Assembly: GCA_031276195.1 (NCBI GenBank)
Contig: JAISNN010000007.1
Span: 1 to 41,476 of the forward strand
DNA from: Clostridiales bacterium
GTDB lineage: Bacteria; Bacillota; Clostridia; Christensenellales; JAISNN01
Direction of reading: 5' to 3'
Length of the DNA stretch: 41,476 bases
This document shows positions 34,804 to 41,476 of this stretch, piece after piece. Within the stretch, counting starts at the first letter, position 1, and each line of letters begins with the position of its first letter. A program made the translations under genes and the position numbers. The notes beneath the pieces are model-generated. The model worked only from the letters and a program-made list of their open reading frames with translations. It was not told the DNA's origin and did no database searches.

Positions 34804-35967
34804 TTATTTTCCGTTCATTTTCTCTATCAATTCCTGAATTTTTGAAACGGGTTCCAAAAGCGCGCTGACCGATTTATTTTGGTTGCAAGCGGAAATGATG
34901 TACGCTATATATTTCGATATATCCGCTTCGATATACCATTCCCTCTTTTTCAATTCCTCGCCCGTAAACGACAGATTCGTCGAAATCACGCCCTCTATGT
35001 ACCCTTCCGCATACGCCTTATCGAATAGTTCCAGCCCTTCCGTAAACAGCGCGTACGTCGCAAGCACAAAAACTCTGCTCGCGCCGCGTTGTTTCAATTC
35101 GTTGGCGAGATGCAAGACCGAATCGCCCGTCGCGATTATGTCGTCCGCGACGAATACGTCCATTCCCATCACGCTCGAACCTATATATTCGTGCGACACT
35201 ATGCGGTTTCTGCCGTTCACGACGGTCGAATAGTCGCGGCGTTTATAAAACATACCGAGATCCAGCCCCAAAACCGACGCGTAATATATATTCCTGCCCA
35301 TCGCGCCCTCGTCCGGGCTGACGATCATACAATGATTTTTGTCGAAAGCGAAGTTGTGATATTTATTATACAACGCCTTTATGATCTGATACGTCGGGAA
35401 AAAATTGTCGAAACCCATAAGCGGCACGGCGTTTTGAACACGCGGATCGTGCGCGTCGAAAGTTATGATCTCCTTTACGCCCATATTGTGAAGTTCTTGA
35501 AGCATTATCGCGCAGTCGAGAGATTCTCTCGCGTTCCGTCTGTGCTGCCGTCCGCCGTAGAGCATGGGCATAATGACGGTTATGCGCTCGGGCTTGCCGC
35601 CCGCGGCGGATATGACTCTCTTTAAATCGGCGAAATGGTCGTCCGGCGACATCGGAACGTCGCGTCCGTAGAGTTTATAGGTACAGTTATAGTTCCCGAC
35701 GTCCACGACGATATAGAGATCCAGCCCTCTGACGGTTTCGGAGATAACGCCCTTGCCGTCGCCCGTCGCAAACCGCGGAAACTTCGCGTCGATCAAAAAG
35801 GTATCTTTGACCTTTTCGCCCTTGTTTGACTCGATCGCCTTTTTGTTGTACCACTCGACCAAATATTTGTCGATTTTTTTGCCGAGTTCGGCCGCTCCCG
35901 GCATCGCTATTATCCCGACGGGATGCGAGGGGCGCTCAAAGTCAAAATAATCCATAAAAGGTGTCAT
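34804..35967 (-). CDS. prs: Ribose-phosphate pyrophosphokinase (PRPP synthetase)
   Basis: Makes 5-phosphoribosyl 1-diphosphate from ribose 5-phosphate and ATP for nucleotide, histidine and tryptophan synthesis. The protein has the two phosphoribosyltransferase-fold domains. The N-terminal half contains MPMLYGGRQHRRNARESLDCAIMLQEL, equal to the PxxxYxRQDR region, and ITFDAHDPRVQNAV. The C-terminal half contains SPDEGAMGRN and the PRPP loop VFVADDIIATGDSVLHLA (usually VDDMIDTGGT). It is 387 residues, longer than the common 315, with extra N-terminal and C-terminal segments as in a divergent clostridial form. I use the ATG at 35967 because GGAGG lies five bases before it; the frame reaches ten codons further to 35997, but that start has no ribosome binding site and overlaps the promoter. 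Confidence 0.9.
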   Translation of the reverse strand: MTPFMDYFDFERPSHPVGIIAMPGAAELGKKIDKYLVEWYNKKAIESNKGEKVKDTFLIDAKFPRFATGDGKGVISETVRGLDLYIVVDVGNYNCTYKLYGRDVPMSPDDHFADLKRVISAAGGKPERITVIMPMLYGGRQHRRNARESLDCAIMLQELHNMGVKEIITFDAHDPRVQNAVPLMGFDNFFPTYQIIKALYNKYHNFAFDKNHCMIVSPDEGAMGRNIYYASVLGLDLGMFYKRRDYSTVVNGRNRIVSHEYIGSSVMGMDVFVADDIIATGDSVLHLANELKQRGASRVFVLATYALFTEGLELFDKAYAEGYIEGVISTNLSFTGEELKKREWYIEADISKYIAYIISACNQNKSVSALLEPVSKIQELIEKMNGK

Positions 35968-35988
35968 AAAATCCTCCGAAACGTCTAT

Positions 35989-36014
35989 ATTATACATTGT
36001 TTTTCAAAACAATG
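35989..36014 (-). promoter_or_regulatory. prs promoter with an abutting perfect palindrome (possible operator)
   Basis: On the minus strand a consensus TATAAT (35994-35989) is directly preceded by a perfect 20-bp palindrome at 35995-36014 (arms CATTGTTTT and AAAACAATG around GA). The palindrome fills the -10/-35 spacer, where a repressor would block polymerase. The -35 itself is weak. The leader would be about 15-20 bases. Confidence 0.55.
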
Positions 36015-36138
36015 AAAACAAAACCGCCCGCAAACATAGAATGTGCGGAAACTTTGGGGAAATTTTGTACGAATATATTATACAAATGTTTAAAATTTCT
36101 TAAAAATATACGGTATGCGGCAAAAGCCGCGCAAAAAA

Positions 36139-36242
36139 GACGCCGCGCGCGCTTTACTATTTTAAGTATAGCGGCTAAACTTTTAAATCAAACGTACGTT
36201 CGGTTTAAAACCGCATATTATTTAGTGTAAAAGCGCGGCGTC
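36139..36242. repeat. Large hairpin element with an AAACGTACGTT core, copy 1
   Basis: An outer stem pairs 36139-36157 (GACGCCGCGCGCGCTTTAC) with 36227-36242; a middle stem pairs ACTATTTTAAGTATAGCGG with CCGCATATTATTTAGT; the apex (36181-36210) is an imperfect palindrome around AAACGTACGTT. The inner 60 bp (about 36164-36225) match, in reverse complement, 37163-37225. It begins just after the DUF1508 stop. Confidence 0.75.
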
Positions 36243-36255
36243 AAATACGGATTTT

Positions 36256-36441
36256 CTACTCGACTTCCTTGATTTCGGCTTTTTCGACGGCGTTTTTCAA
36301 AGCCTCGATACCCTTTTTCGCGCCGTCCTTGCTGGCGTAGCCGTCGCTTTTGACAAGTTCCTGCCCGTTAGCGGCATAAAGTGTAAACAGATATTGACCT
36401 TTTTTGTTTTTTGTAATTTCGTATCTCGCTGTCCCCGCCAT
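36256..36441 (-). CDS. DUF1508 (YegP-like) domain protein
   Basis: A 61-residue single-domain protein. The family pattern is clear: YEITKNKKGQYLFTLYAANGQELVKSDGYASKDGAKKGIEALKNA, i.e. F-x-F-x-L-x-A-x-NG-x-x-I-x-x-S-x-x-Y-x-x-K-x-x-A-x-x-GI. DUF1508 domains are small alpha/beta folds, single or duplicated; their function is not established. AGGAG lies ten bases before the ATG and a plausible promoter lies upstream, so it is probably monocistronic. Confidence 0.9.
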   Translation of the reverse strand: MAGTARYEITKNKKGQYLFTLYAANGQELVKSDGYASKDGAKKGIEALKNAVEKAEIKEVE

Positions 36442-36757
36442 AATTTTTGTACTCCTATGATTTTTTTTGACGCGTTCTCAACCCATCGTATCTATTTTAT
36501 AATAAAATCCGCAGAAAGTAAACTAATTTTGCGCTATTTTCTAATATTGAACTCACAATCTAAAAACGGCTTAAAAGTAATACTAAAATGCCTCGAAAAA
36601 CAACTCAAAATACCCCGAAAAATAATTTAAAAATAAATCGAAAACAATATAAAAACAATATAAAAACAACCTGAAAATACACCTGAAAACGGGTCAAAAA
36701 ACCCTTAAAAATAAACCGCCCTATATTCCGGTAACCGCCTTCGCCGGCCGCCGATCG
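36442..36757. other. A-rich spacer between the LysM and DUF1508 genes
   Basis: No gene is seen. The right half is strongly A-rich with repeated words such as AATATAAAAACAATATAAAA. A short GGGT/ACCC hairpin near 36688-36702 may help end the LysM transcript. Confidence 0.5.
36494..36522 (-). promoter_or_regulatory. Putative promoter of the DUF1508 gene
   Basis: Minus-strand TTTACT (36522-36517), 17-base spacer, TAAAAT (36499-36494). It lies about 55 bp upstream of the start codon. Confidence 0.45.
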
Positions 36758-37084
36758 CTAAGTAACGCCGCCCTTCCGCTCTCCCTCCGAATCCTCCGGC
36801 AAAAACAAAATTTGCCCGAAAAAAATCTCTTCGATTCCGTCGTTAAATTCGCTTATTTTACGCGGATCTATACCGTGTTTTTCGGCTACGGAATTCAACG
36901 TGTCGAACGGTTCGGCGTAATATATTTTTCCCGGATTTTTCCGGATCAAAAGCCGCGTTCCGGCAAACACGTTTTCCTCCTTAAAGGCGTTGTCTTCGAG
37001 TATTACGGCGGCGGGTACGCCCGTTTCGGCGGCGATATCTTGAAGTGTTTCGCCGTCCTCGACCCTGCGAACGATAAATTCCAT
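36758..37084 (-). CDS. Small protein with two LysM domains
   Basis: A 108-residue protein made of two LysM domains (about residues 3-46 and 54-97): YxVRRVEDGETLQDIAAETGVPAAVILEDN and YYAEPFDTLNSVAEKHGIDPRKISEFND, each ending in a GxxLLI/LFLP strand. LysM domains bind N-acetylglucosamine polymers such as peptidoglycan. No signal peptide or membrane segment is visible, so it may act inside the cell, on the spore, or be released otherwise; clostridia have similar small proteins of unclear role. I use the ATG at 37084 because GGAGG lies five bases upstream; the frame extends twelve codons further without a better site. Confidence 0.85.
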   Translation of the reverse strand: MEFIVRRVEDGETLQDIAAETGVPAAVILEDNAFKEENVFAGTRLLIRKNPGKIYYAEPFDTLNSVAEKHGIDPRKISEFNDGIEEIFFGQILFLPEDSEGERKGGVT

Positions 37085-37414
37085 ACTCTCCTCCCCGTTC
37101 CGCACTTGCCGCGCTTTCAAATCCGAATATTTAAATATTTAAATATTTAAATATTCTTTGCCGCCGCATATATACGGTTTTAAATCAAACGTACGTTTGA
37201 TTTAAAAGTTTAACCGCTATATAAAATATTCTTATAAAAAATATTAATTCCTCGTTTTAAAAAATTTTAATAAATCTTTCCCATAAAACATTTACGATTA
37301 AAAAATTTTCAATAAACCTTTCGCATAAAACATTTTCCCGAAAAAAATAAAAATACCGTACGCATTTTAAAAAAATTTAACAAATATGCGGAGTCTTAGG
37401 CATAAAATATTCCT
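37085..37414. other. Divergent spacer between LysM and flippase genes
   Basis: No gene is seen. It contains an (ATATTTAA)-type microsatellite at 37125-37155, the palindromic element listed separately, and a 42-bp direct repeat (CATAAAACATT at 37282 and 37324, with a looser copy at 37401 just before the flippase start). Confidence 0.6.
37163..37225. repeat. Palindromic element, copy 2, with a perfect 30-bp palindrome
   Basis: The core 37178-37207 is a perfect 30-bp palindrome centred on AAACGTACGTTT. Flanks TATATACGG and CCGCTATATA extend the symmetry imperfectly. The whole matches the reverse complement of about 36164-36225 at most positions, so the two copies are inverted relative to each other and bracket the LysM and DUF1508 genes. 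Confidence 0.85.
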
Positions 37415-38959
37415 ATGAACGCAAAAAAATCGAATTTCACAAAAAAAACGCGCACGATTTTCAAAGCCGTCGCGCTCGTCAGCGTCGTGAGCGTCGTTAC
37501 GCGCGCGCTTTCGTTCGTCTTTAAGATCTATCTTTCGCGCGCGTACGGCGCGGAAGCGGTCGGGCTGTACCAAATCGGCATTTCCGTATTTTTCCTCTTT
37601 GCCGCGTTGTCCGCCTCGGGACTGCCCCTCGTCGTTTCGCGGAAGACGGCGGAACTTTGCGGCGACAAGCGTAGCGAATTTTCCCTCGTTACGTCCGCTA
37701 TTCTTTTGGGATTGCTCGTATGCTTTTTTATAATCGCGGCGTTTTTTCTTTTTCCGTCCGCGTTCGACCTGTTTTTTACCGATAAACGCGTCGTTCCGAT
37801 TTTCAAAATTATGCTTCCGGCTCTCTTTTCCACTACGGTATATTGCATTATACGCGGCTGGTTTTGGGGGAATAAAAATTTCCTCATATTCGGCTTTACG
37901 GAACTTTTGGAGGAGATATTCCGCATAATTTTTTCCGTCCTTTTGGCGGGCGGTATGATTGCCTCGATCAGCGGCGCGACGGGCATCGCCGCGGCGTTTT
38001 TGATATCGGATATCGCGTCCGCCGCCGCTCTTTTCATCCTTTATATCGTGAAAGGCGGAAAATTCGTCAAGCCGCGCCATATCAAATCCGCGGCGAAAGG
38101 GGCGGTTCCGATCACGGCGATGCGCGTATTCGGGAACGTCGTCGGCTCTCTTTCGGCGATCATAATCCCCGCGCGGCTGGTCGCGGCCGGTATGGACGTC
38201 GGGGACGCGACCGCGGAATTCGGCAGGGTGTCGGGGATGGCGATTCCCATGCTGCTTGCTCCTCTCGCGATAATCGGCTCGATCGCGGTCGTCCTGATCC
38301 CCGAACTCGCCTCCGACTCCGCAAACAAAAATTTCGCCGCGCTGAACGAAAAAGTCGGGAAATCTCTCTCCGCCGCGCTGATAGTTTCGGGCGCGTTTCT
38401 CGCGGTATATCTTCCGTTCGGAGTGGAGATAGGAACGATTCTTTATAAGGACGCGGCGGCGGGTCTATACCTCCGTTATTCCGCGCTTTTGATGTTCCCG
38501 ATCGGCATAAATCAGATCGGCTCGACGGTGCTGAATTCAATCGGTTTTGAGGGTAAGTCCTTCGTAAATTTCATATTAGGAACACTCGTAATGCTGATTC
38601 TCATTTTAGTTCTGCCGAAGTATATCGGGATCTACGCCGTCGCCGTCGGCACGGGGGCGTGCTATATCATCACAAGCGTTTTAAATATACGCCTGCTCAA
38701 AAAAAAGACGGGGCTGCCGCCGAATTTTTTAAAACCCGCGATCCTGATCCTTGCTTTTTGCGGGCCTTGCTCCTTTATATCGGTGTGGCTGAAAAACATC
38801 GCCGCGGCATATACCTCCCAAAACGCGGCGGCATTGTTCGGTATGACCGCCGCGATAGTTCTATACGCTCTTTTCGTCTGGTGCTTCGACCTCGTAGACG
38901 TCTCCCCGTTTTTCGTCGCAAAAAAACGCCGCTCAAAAACTCTCGCTTTCGGTTCGTAA
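37415..38959 (+). CDS. SpoVB/MurJ-like oligosaccharide flippase (MOP superfamily)
   Basis: A 514-residue polytopic membrane protein with about 14 hydrophobic segments of the polysaccharide transporter/MurJ group. The N-terminal pattern VVTRALSFVFKIYLSRAYGAEAVGLYQIG and LSASGLPLVVSRKTAE is typical of stage V sporulation protein B and its vegetative relatives, which flip lipid-linked cell-wall or polysaccharide precursors. Which lipid it moves cannot be told. The short C terminus (VAKKRRSKTLAFGS) is basic. The ribosome binding site is weak (AGG about 14 bases upstream), and the start lies next to a leader repeat. The 3' end is the first unit of a six-copy tandem array. Confidence 0.85.
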   Translation: MNAKKSNFTKKTRTIFKAVALVSVVSVVTRALSFVFKIYLSRAYGAEAVGLYQIGISVFFLFAALSASGLPLVVSRKTAELCGDKRSEFSLVTSAILLGLLVCFFIIAAFFLFPSAFDLFFTDKRVVPIFKIMLPALFSTTVYCIIRGWFWGNKNFLIFGFTELLEEIFRIIFSVLLAGGMIASISGATGIAAAFLISDIASAAALFILYIVKGGKFVKPRHIKSAAKGAVPITAMRVFGNVVGSLSAIIIPARLVAAGMDVGDATAEFGRVSGMAIPMLLAPLAIIGSIAVVLIPELASDSANKNFAALNEKVGKSLSAALIVSGAFLAVYLPFGVEIGTILYKDAAAGLYLRYSALLMFPIGINQIGSTVLNSIGFEGKSFVNFILGTLVMLILILVLPKYIGIYAVAVGTGACYIITSVLNIRLLKKKTGLPPNFLKPAILILAFCGPCSFISVWLKNIAAAYTSQNAAALFGMTAAIVLYALFVWCFDLVDVSPFFVAKKRRSKTLAFGS

Positions 38960-39455
38960 TTTTATCCCTTTTCATCCGACGCTTCGCCCGCGCGGATATC
39001 TCCCCGTTTTTCATCGCAAAAAAAACGCCGCCAAAAACTCTCGCTTTCGGTTCGTGATTTTATCCCTTTTCATACGACGCTTCGCCCGCGCGGATATCTT
39101 ACCGTTTTTCATCATAAAAAAACGCCGCTCAAAAACTCTCGCTTTCGGTTCGTGATACTATCCCTTTTCATCCGACGCTTCGCACATGCGGATATCTTAC
39201 CGTTTTTCATCATAAAAAAAATGCCGCTCAAAAACTCTCGCTTTCGGTTCGTGATTTTATCCCTTTTCATCCGACGCTTCGCCCGCGCGAATATCTCGCC
39301 GTTTTTCATCATAAAAAAACGCCGCTCAAAAACTCTCGCTTTCAGTTCGTGATACTATCCCTTTTCATCCGACGCTTTGACCTCGTAGACGTCTCCCCGT
39401 TTTTCGTCGCAAAAAAACGCCGCTCAAAAACTCTCGCTTTCGGTTTGTAATTGTA
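38886..39455 (+). repeat. Six-copy 98-bp tandem array starting in the flippase 3' end
   Basis: CTCGCTTTC anchors recur at 38942, 39040, 39138, 39237, 39335 and 39433, spacing 98, 98, 99, 98 and 98. The first unit is the coding end of the flippase with its TAA. The last unit (39374-39450) matches the first more closely than the four inner ones: both carry GACCTCGTAGACGTCTCCCC where the inner units carry a GCCCGCGCGGATATCT-type sequence. Because 98 is not a multiple of three, the reading frame shifts each unit, so no extended protein results. Confidence 0.95.
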
Positions 39456-39518
39456 AAAAATCTCCGAGCATAAAACAAAATGCCAAACTTAAAACTCCGT
39501 TACTCTATATTGAAAAAT

Positions 39519-39536
39519 CCGCGGTATAGTACCGCG
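39519..39536. repeat. Dispersed palindrome copy
   Basis: CCGCGGTATAGTACCGCG contains the perfect core GCGGTATAGTACCGC (39521-39535). It is flanked by A-runs on both sides, with no T-run, 60 bp after the 98-bp array. Confidence 0.85.
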
Positions 39537-39620
39537 AAAAATCCTCAAAATTCCCCACGCAACAAACGTATATTAAGTTCAATAATTCCCTTCCTCAACA
39601 ACTGTGTATTGAACGGAATA

Positions 39621-39802
39621 ATTCCCCTCCGTGGGAGGGGTTAGGGGGTGGGGCGTCTGTTTTGGAAAAAGTAAATTTTTTTCGTTTAAAGCGAGGGTAT
39701 GAGGAGATTCCCCTCCGTGGGAGGGGGGTAGGGGTGGGGCGTCCGTTTCTTATTATCCGCAAATTCCCCTCCGTGGGAGGGGTGCAGGGGTGGGGCGACC
39801 GT
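39621..39802. repeat. Three copies of a GC-rich dispersed repeat
   Basis: Copies at 39621-39658, 39707-39745 and 39763-39802 share ATTCCCCTCCGTGGGAGGGG followed by a G-rich tail ending GGGGCGNCCG. The CCCCTCC/GGGAGGGG arms form a hairpin. A fourth copy lies at 28.3 kb. Read on the other strand it gives the Pro-rich PTPTPLPRRG peptides that often appear as false genes. Confidence 0.9.
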
Positions 39803-39863
39803 TTAGAAAATTCCATTCAGTAAGGCGACCGCTTTTAAAAAAACAATAAAAACCTTTCGCTAT

Positions 39864-39905
39864 AAAAAAACTTCTCTCTTATAAAACAAAGAGAGAAGTT
39901 TTTTT
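39864..39905. terminator. Strong bidirectional terminator
   Basis: A perfect 17-bp stem pairs 39864-39880 (seven A then CTTCTCTCTT) with 39889-39905 around an 8-base loop. It lies about 185 bp beyond the stop of the converging LRR gene. Confidence 0.9.
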
Positions 39906-39936
39906 AGGTTTTTTCTAAACGCTATTAGAAAAACCT

Positions 39937-40073
39937 TAATTTTGTAAAATTTATTGATATTATTTAGAATATCCTTAATTTTGTAAAATTTCTTTTAAGG
40001 CGATTTAGGATTTTTTTAATTTTGTACAAAACGCTGAATTAATTTTGTAAAAAATACTAAAATTAATTTTGTA
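39937..40073. repeat. Five direct repeats of TTAATTTTGTA downstream of the LRR gene
   Basis: TTAATTTTGTA occurs at 39937, 39975, 40016, 40039 and 40063 in the same orientation, two of them extended to the palindrome TTTTGTACAAAA. They lie in the 3' untranslated region of the minus-strand LRR gene, between its stop and the terminator. Confidence 0.75.
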
Positions 40074-40088
40074 CAAAATGCCAACCTC

Positions 40089-41476
40089 CTAATAACGGTT
40101 CCACGGCGTGGGAACGCCGTCAACGTAACGCCAATAGTTTCCGCTCTTTTGCAACGCCGAATACCAATACACGGGACGATCGGGATTCCAACTCGAACCC
40201 CAATCCTCGTCGGGCTTGCTCTCCGCCTCCGCGTAAATTATCAACTTACTGCACCCCTCGAACGCAGAACCATCTATACTCGTTACTCCCTCGGGTATAA
40301 CGATCGTTGTCAAACTACTGCACCAAGAGAACGCATCGCTACCTATACTCGTTACAGAGTCGGGTATCGTAAAACTGCTCGCCGTCTTTCCCGCGGGATA
40401 GCATATCAACGTAGTTTGCTCTTTGTTATACAATACTCCGTCAACGGATATATAATTCTTGTTTCCATCTCCGACATTAATACCCGTCAAACTACTGCAA
40501 GAATCGAACGCAGAACGCCCGATATACGTTACTCCGGCGGGTATAACGATCGTTGTCAAACTACTGCAAGAAGCGAACGCAACATTACCGATACTCTTTA
40601 CTCCCTCGGGTATAACGACCGTTGTCAAACTACTGCAACCGAAGAACGCACCATCACCGATACTCGTTACTCCCGAGGGTATAACGATCGTTGTCAAACT
40701 ATTGCAATAACGGAACGCACTACTCTCGATACTCGTTACTCCCGAGGGTATAACGATCGTTGTCAAACTACGGCAATCAGCGAACGCATAATAACCTATA
40801 CTCTCTACTCCCTCGGGTATAACGATCGTTGTCAAACTACTGCAATAAGCGAACGCATTATGCCCTATACTCTTTACTCCCTCGGGTATGACGATCGTTG
40901 TCAAACTATTGCAACCGGAGAACGCAGAACTACTTATACTCGTTACTCCGGAGGGTATCGTAAAACTGCTCTCCGTCTTTCCCGCGGGATAGCATATCAA
41001 CGTAGTTTGCGCTTTATTATACAATACTCCGTCAACGGATATATAATTTTTGTTCCCCTCTCCGACATTAATACCCGTCAAACTACTGCAACCGGAGAAC
41101 GCGCCATTACCTATACTCGTTACTCCCTCGGGTATAACGATCGTTGTCAAACTACTGCATTCACGGAACGCATCATACCCTATACTCGTTACTCCCTCGG
41201 GTATAACGATCGTTGTCAAACTACTGCATTCACGGAACGCATCATACCCTATACTCGTTACTCCATCGGGTATAACGATCGTTGTCAAACTACTGCAATT
41301 ATAGAACGCCCTCTCCCCTATACTCGTTACTCCATCGGGTATAACGATCGTTGTCAAACTACTGCAAACAAAGAACGCTTGATCCCCAATACTCGTTACT
41401 CCCTCGGGTATATCGTTCGTTGTCAAACTACTGCAATTATAGAACGCCCTCTCCCCTATACTCGTTACTCCATCGG
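40089..41476 (-). CDS. BspA-like leucine-rich-repeat surface protein (5' end outside the window)
   Basis: At least 462 residues of a protein made of LRR_5-type 23-residue repeats, the reading frame staying open to the window edge; the apparent internal start is a TTG within a repeat, so the true start lies beyond 41476. Repeats follow [23 protein letters not shown] with very little divergence in DNA (69-bp units), suggesting recent expansion. Two non-standard units ([21 protein letters not shown]...ICYPAGK) interrupt the array. The C terminus ([22 protein letters not shown]) is a tail found in other BspA-like proteins. No membrane anchor or sorting motif is present at this end. Role: surface binding, by family analogy only. 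Confidence 0.88.
   Translation of the reverse strand, partial: DGVTSIGERAFYNCSSLTTNDIPEGVTSIGDQAFFVCSSLTTIVIPDGVTSIGERAFYNCSSLTTIVIPDGVTSIGYDAFRECSSLTTIVIPEGVTSIGYDAFRECSSLTTIVIPEGVTSIGNGAFSGCSSLTGINVGEGNKNYISVDGVLYNKAQTTLICYPAGKTESSFTIPSGVTSISSSAFSGCNSLTTIVIPEGVKSIGHNAFAYCSSLTTIVIPEGVESIGYYAFADCRSLTTIVIPSGVTSIESSAFRYCNSLTTIVIPSGVTSIGDGAFFGCSSLTTVVIPEGVKSIGNVAFASCSSLTTIVIPAGVTYIGRSAFDSCSSLTGINVGDGNKNYISVDGVLYNKEQTTLICYPAGKTASSFTIPDSVTSIGSDAFSWCSSLTTIVIPEGVTSIDGSAFEGCSKLIIYAEAESKPDEDWGSSWNPDRPVYWYSALQKSGNYWRYVDGVPTPWNRY

Noticed and set aside
35997-36230. 77-codon plus-strand frame upstream of prs
   Set aside because: It crosses the prs promoter palindrome and the hairpin element and has no ribosome binding site; composition looks random.
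38659-39057. 132-codon plus-strand frame overlapping the flippase end
   Set aside because: Out-of-frame reading of the flippase and of the 98-bp repeats; no start signal.
38886-39455. CRISPR array
   Set aside because: The units are 98 bp repeated end to end without unique spacers, and the first unit is coding sequence of the flippase; no cas gene is near.
39595-39816. 73-codon minus-strand frame with PTPTPLPRRG
   Set aside because: This is the well-known false protein produced by the GC-rich dispersed repeat.
40089-41476. CRISPR-like regularity of repeats at the right edge
   Set aside because: The 69-bp periodicity is an in-frame LRR coding array with open reading frame.

Overview
The window looks like a chromosomal segment of a Gram-positive bacterium of the class Clostridia, possibly an uncultured gut lineage. 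The strongest sign is a SCIFF ranthipeptide precursor beside its radical SAM maturase, a pair characteristic of Clostridia. A diphosphate-type phosphofructokinase, a SpoVB-like flippase, BspA-type leucine-rich-repeat surface proteins and a gyrB-gyrA pair downstream of a possible RemB-like gene agree with this. Ribosome binding sites are mostly strong GGAGG types. No transposase, phage gene, CRISPR array or rRNA is visible.

Layout. 0-3 kb: argD and argF (arginine biosynthesis) and a GNAT acetyltransferase. 3-10 kb: an AI-2E-family permease on the minus strand, then a two-gene plus-strand operon behind an attenuator-like leader, an MmpL/RND exporter translationally coupled to a membrane-anchored protein with about six Tyr-rich repeats. 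10-18.7 kb, minus strand: tRNA-Leu(CAG), PPi-phosphofructokinase, metK, gyrA, gyrB and a small possible RemB-like protein. 19-21 kb, minus strand: the SCIFF precursor and maturase behind a good sigma-A promoter. 21-28 kb, plus strand: an LRR lipoprotein, then an operon of a GPH-type sugar symporter with an unusual long charged C-terminal extension and an unknown membrane-anchored protein. 28-36 kb, minus strand: an unknown 575-residue repeat protein, a TrmR-like O-methyltransferase, uracil-DNA glycosylase, Rho and PRPP synthetase. 36-39 kb: a DUF1508 protein, a LysM protein and a SpoVB/MurJ-like flippase. The last kilobases hold a tandem array, GC-rich dispersed repeats and the 3' part of a second LRR gene that runs off the right edge.

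What stands out is the repeat biology rather than one gene cluster. (1) Several gene 3' ends, stop codon included, are tandemly duplicated into the downstream spacer: the MmpL partner (75 bp), rho (118 bp), the flippase (98 bp, six copies), and less clearly the SCIFF maturase and prs. (2) A short palindrome with a nearly constant loop (GCGGTA-CTA-TACCGC) recurs in intergenic spacers. (3) A separate element of about 60 bp with a perfect 30-bp palindrome at its core occurs twice in inverted orientation around the DUF1508/LysM pair. (4) Housekeeping proteins (Ung, the SCIFF maturase, Rho, GyrA) carry long low-complexity insertions or tails, in Ung a three-copy 22-residue tandem repeat. The candidates for undescribed functional systems are the MmpL/Tyr-rich-repeat operon and the sugar symporter with a coiled-coil-like tail plus its anchored partner.

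All assignments come from reading motifs in the sequence; no database search was possible.
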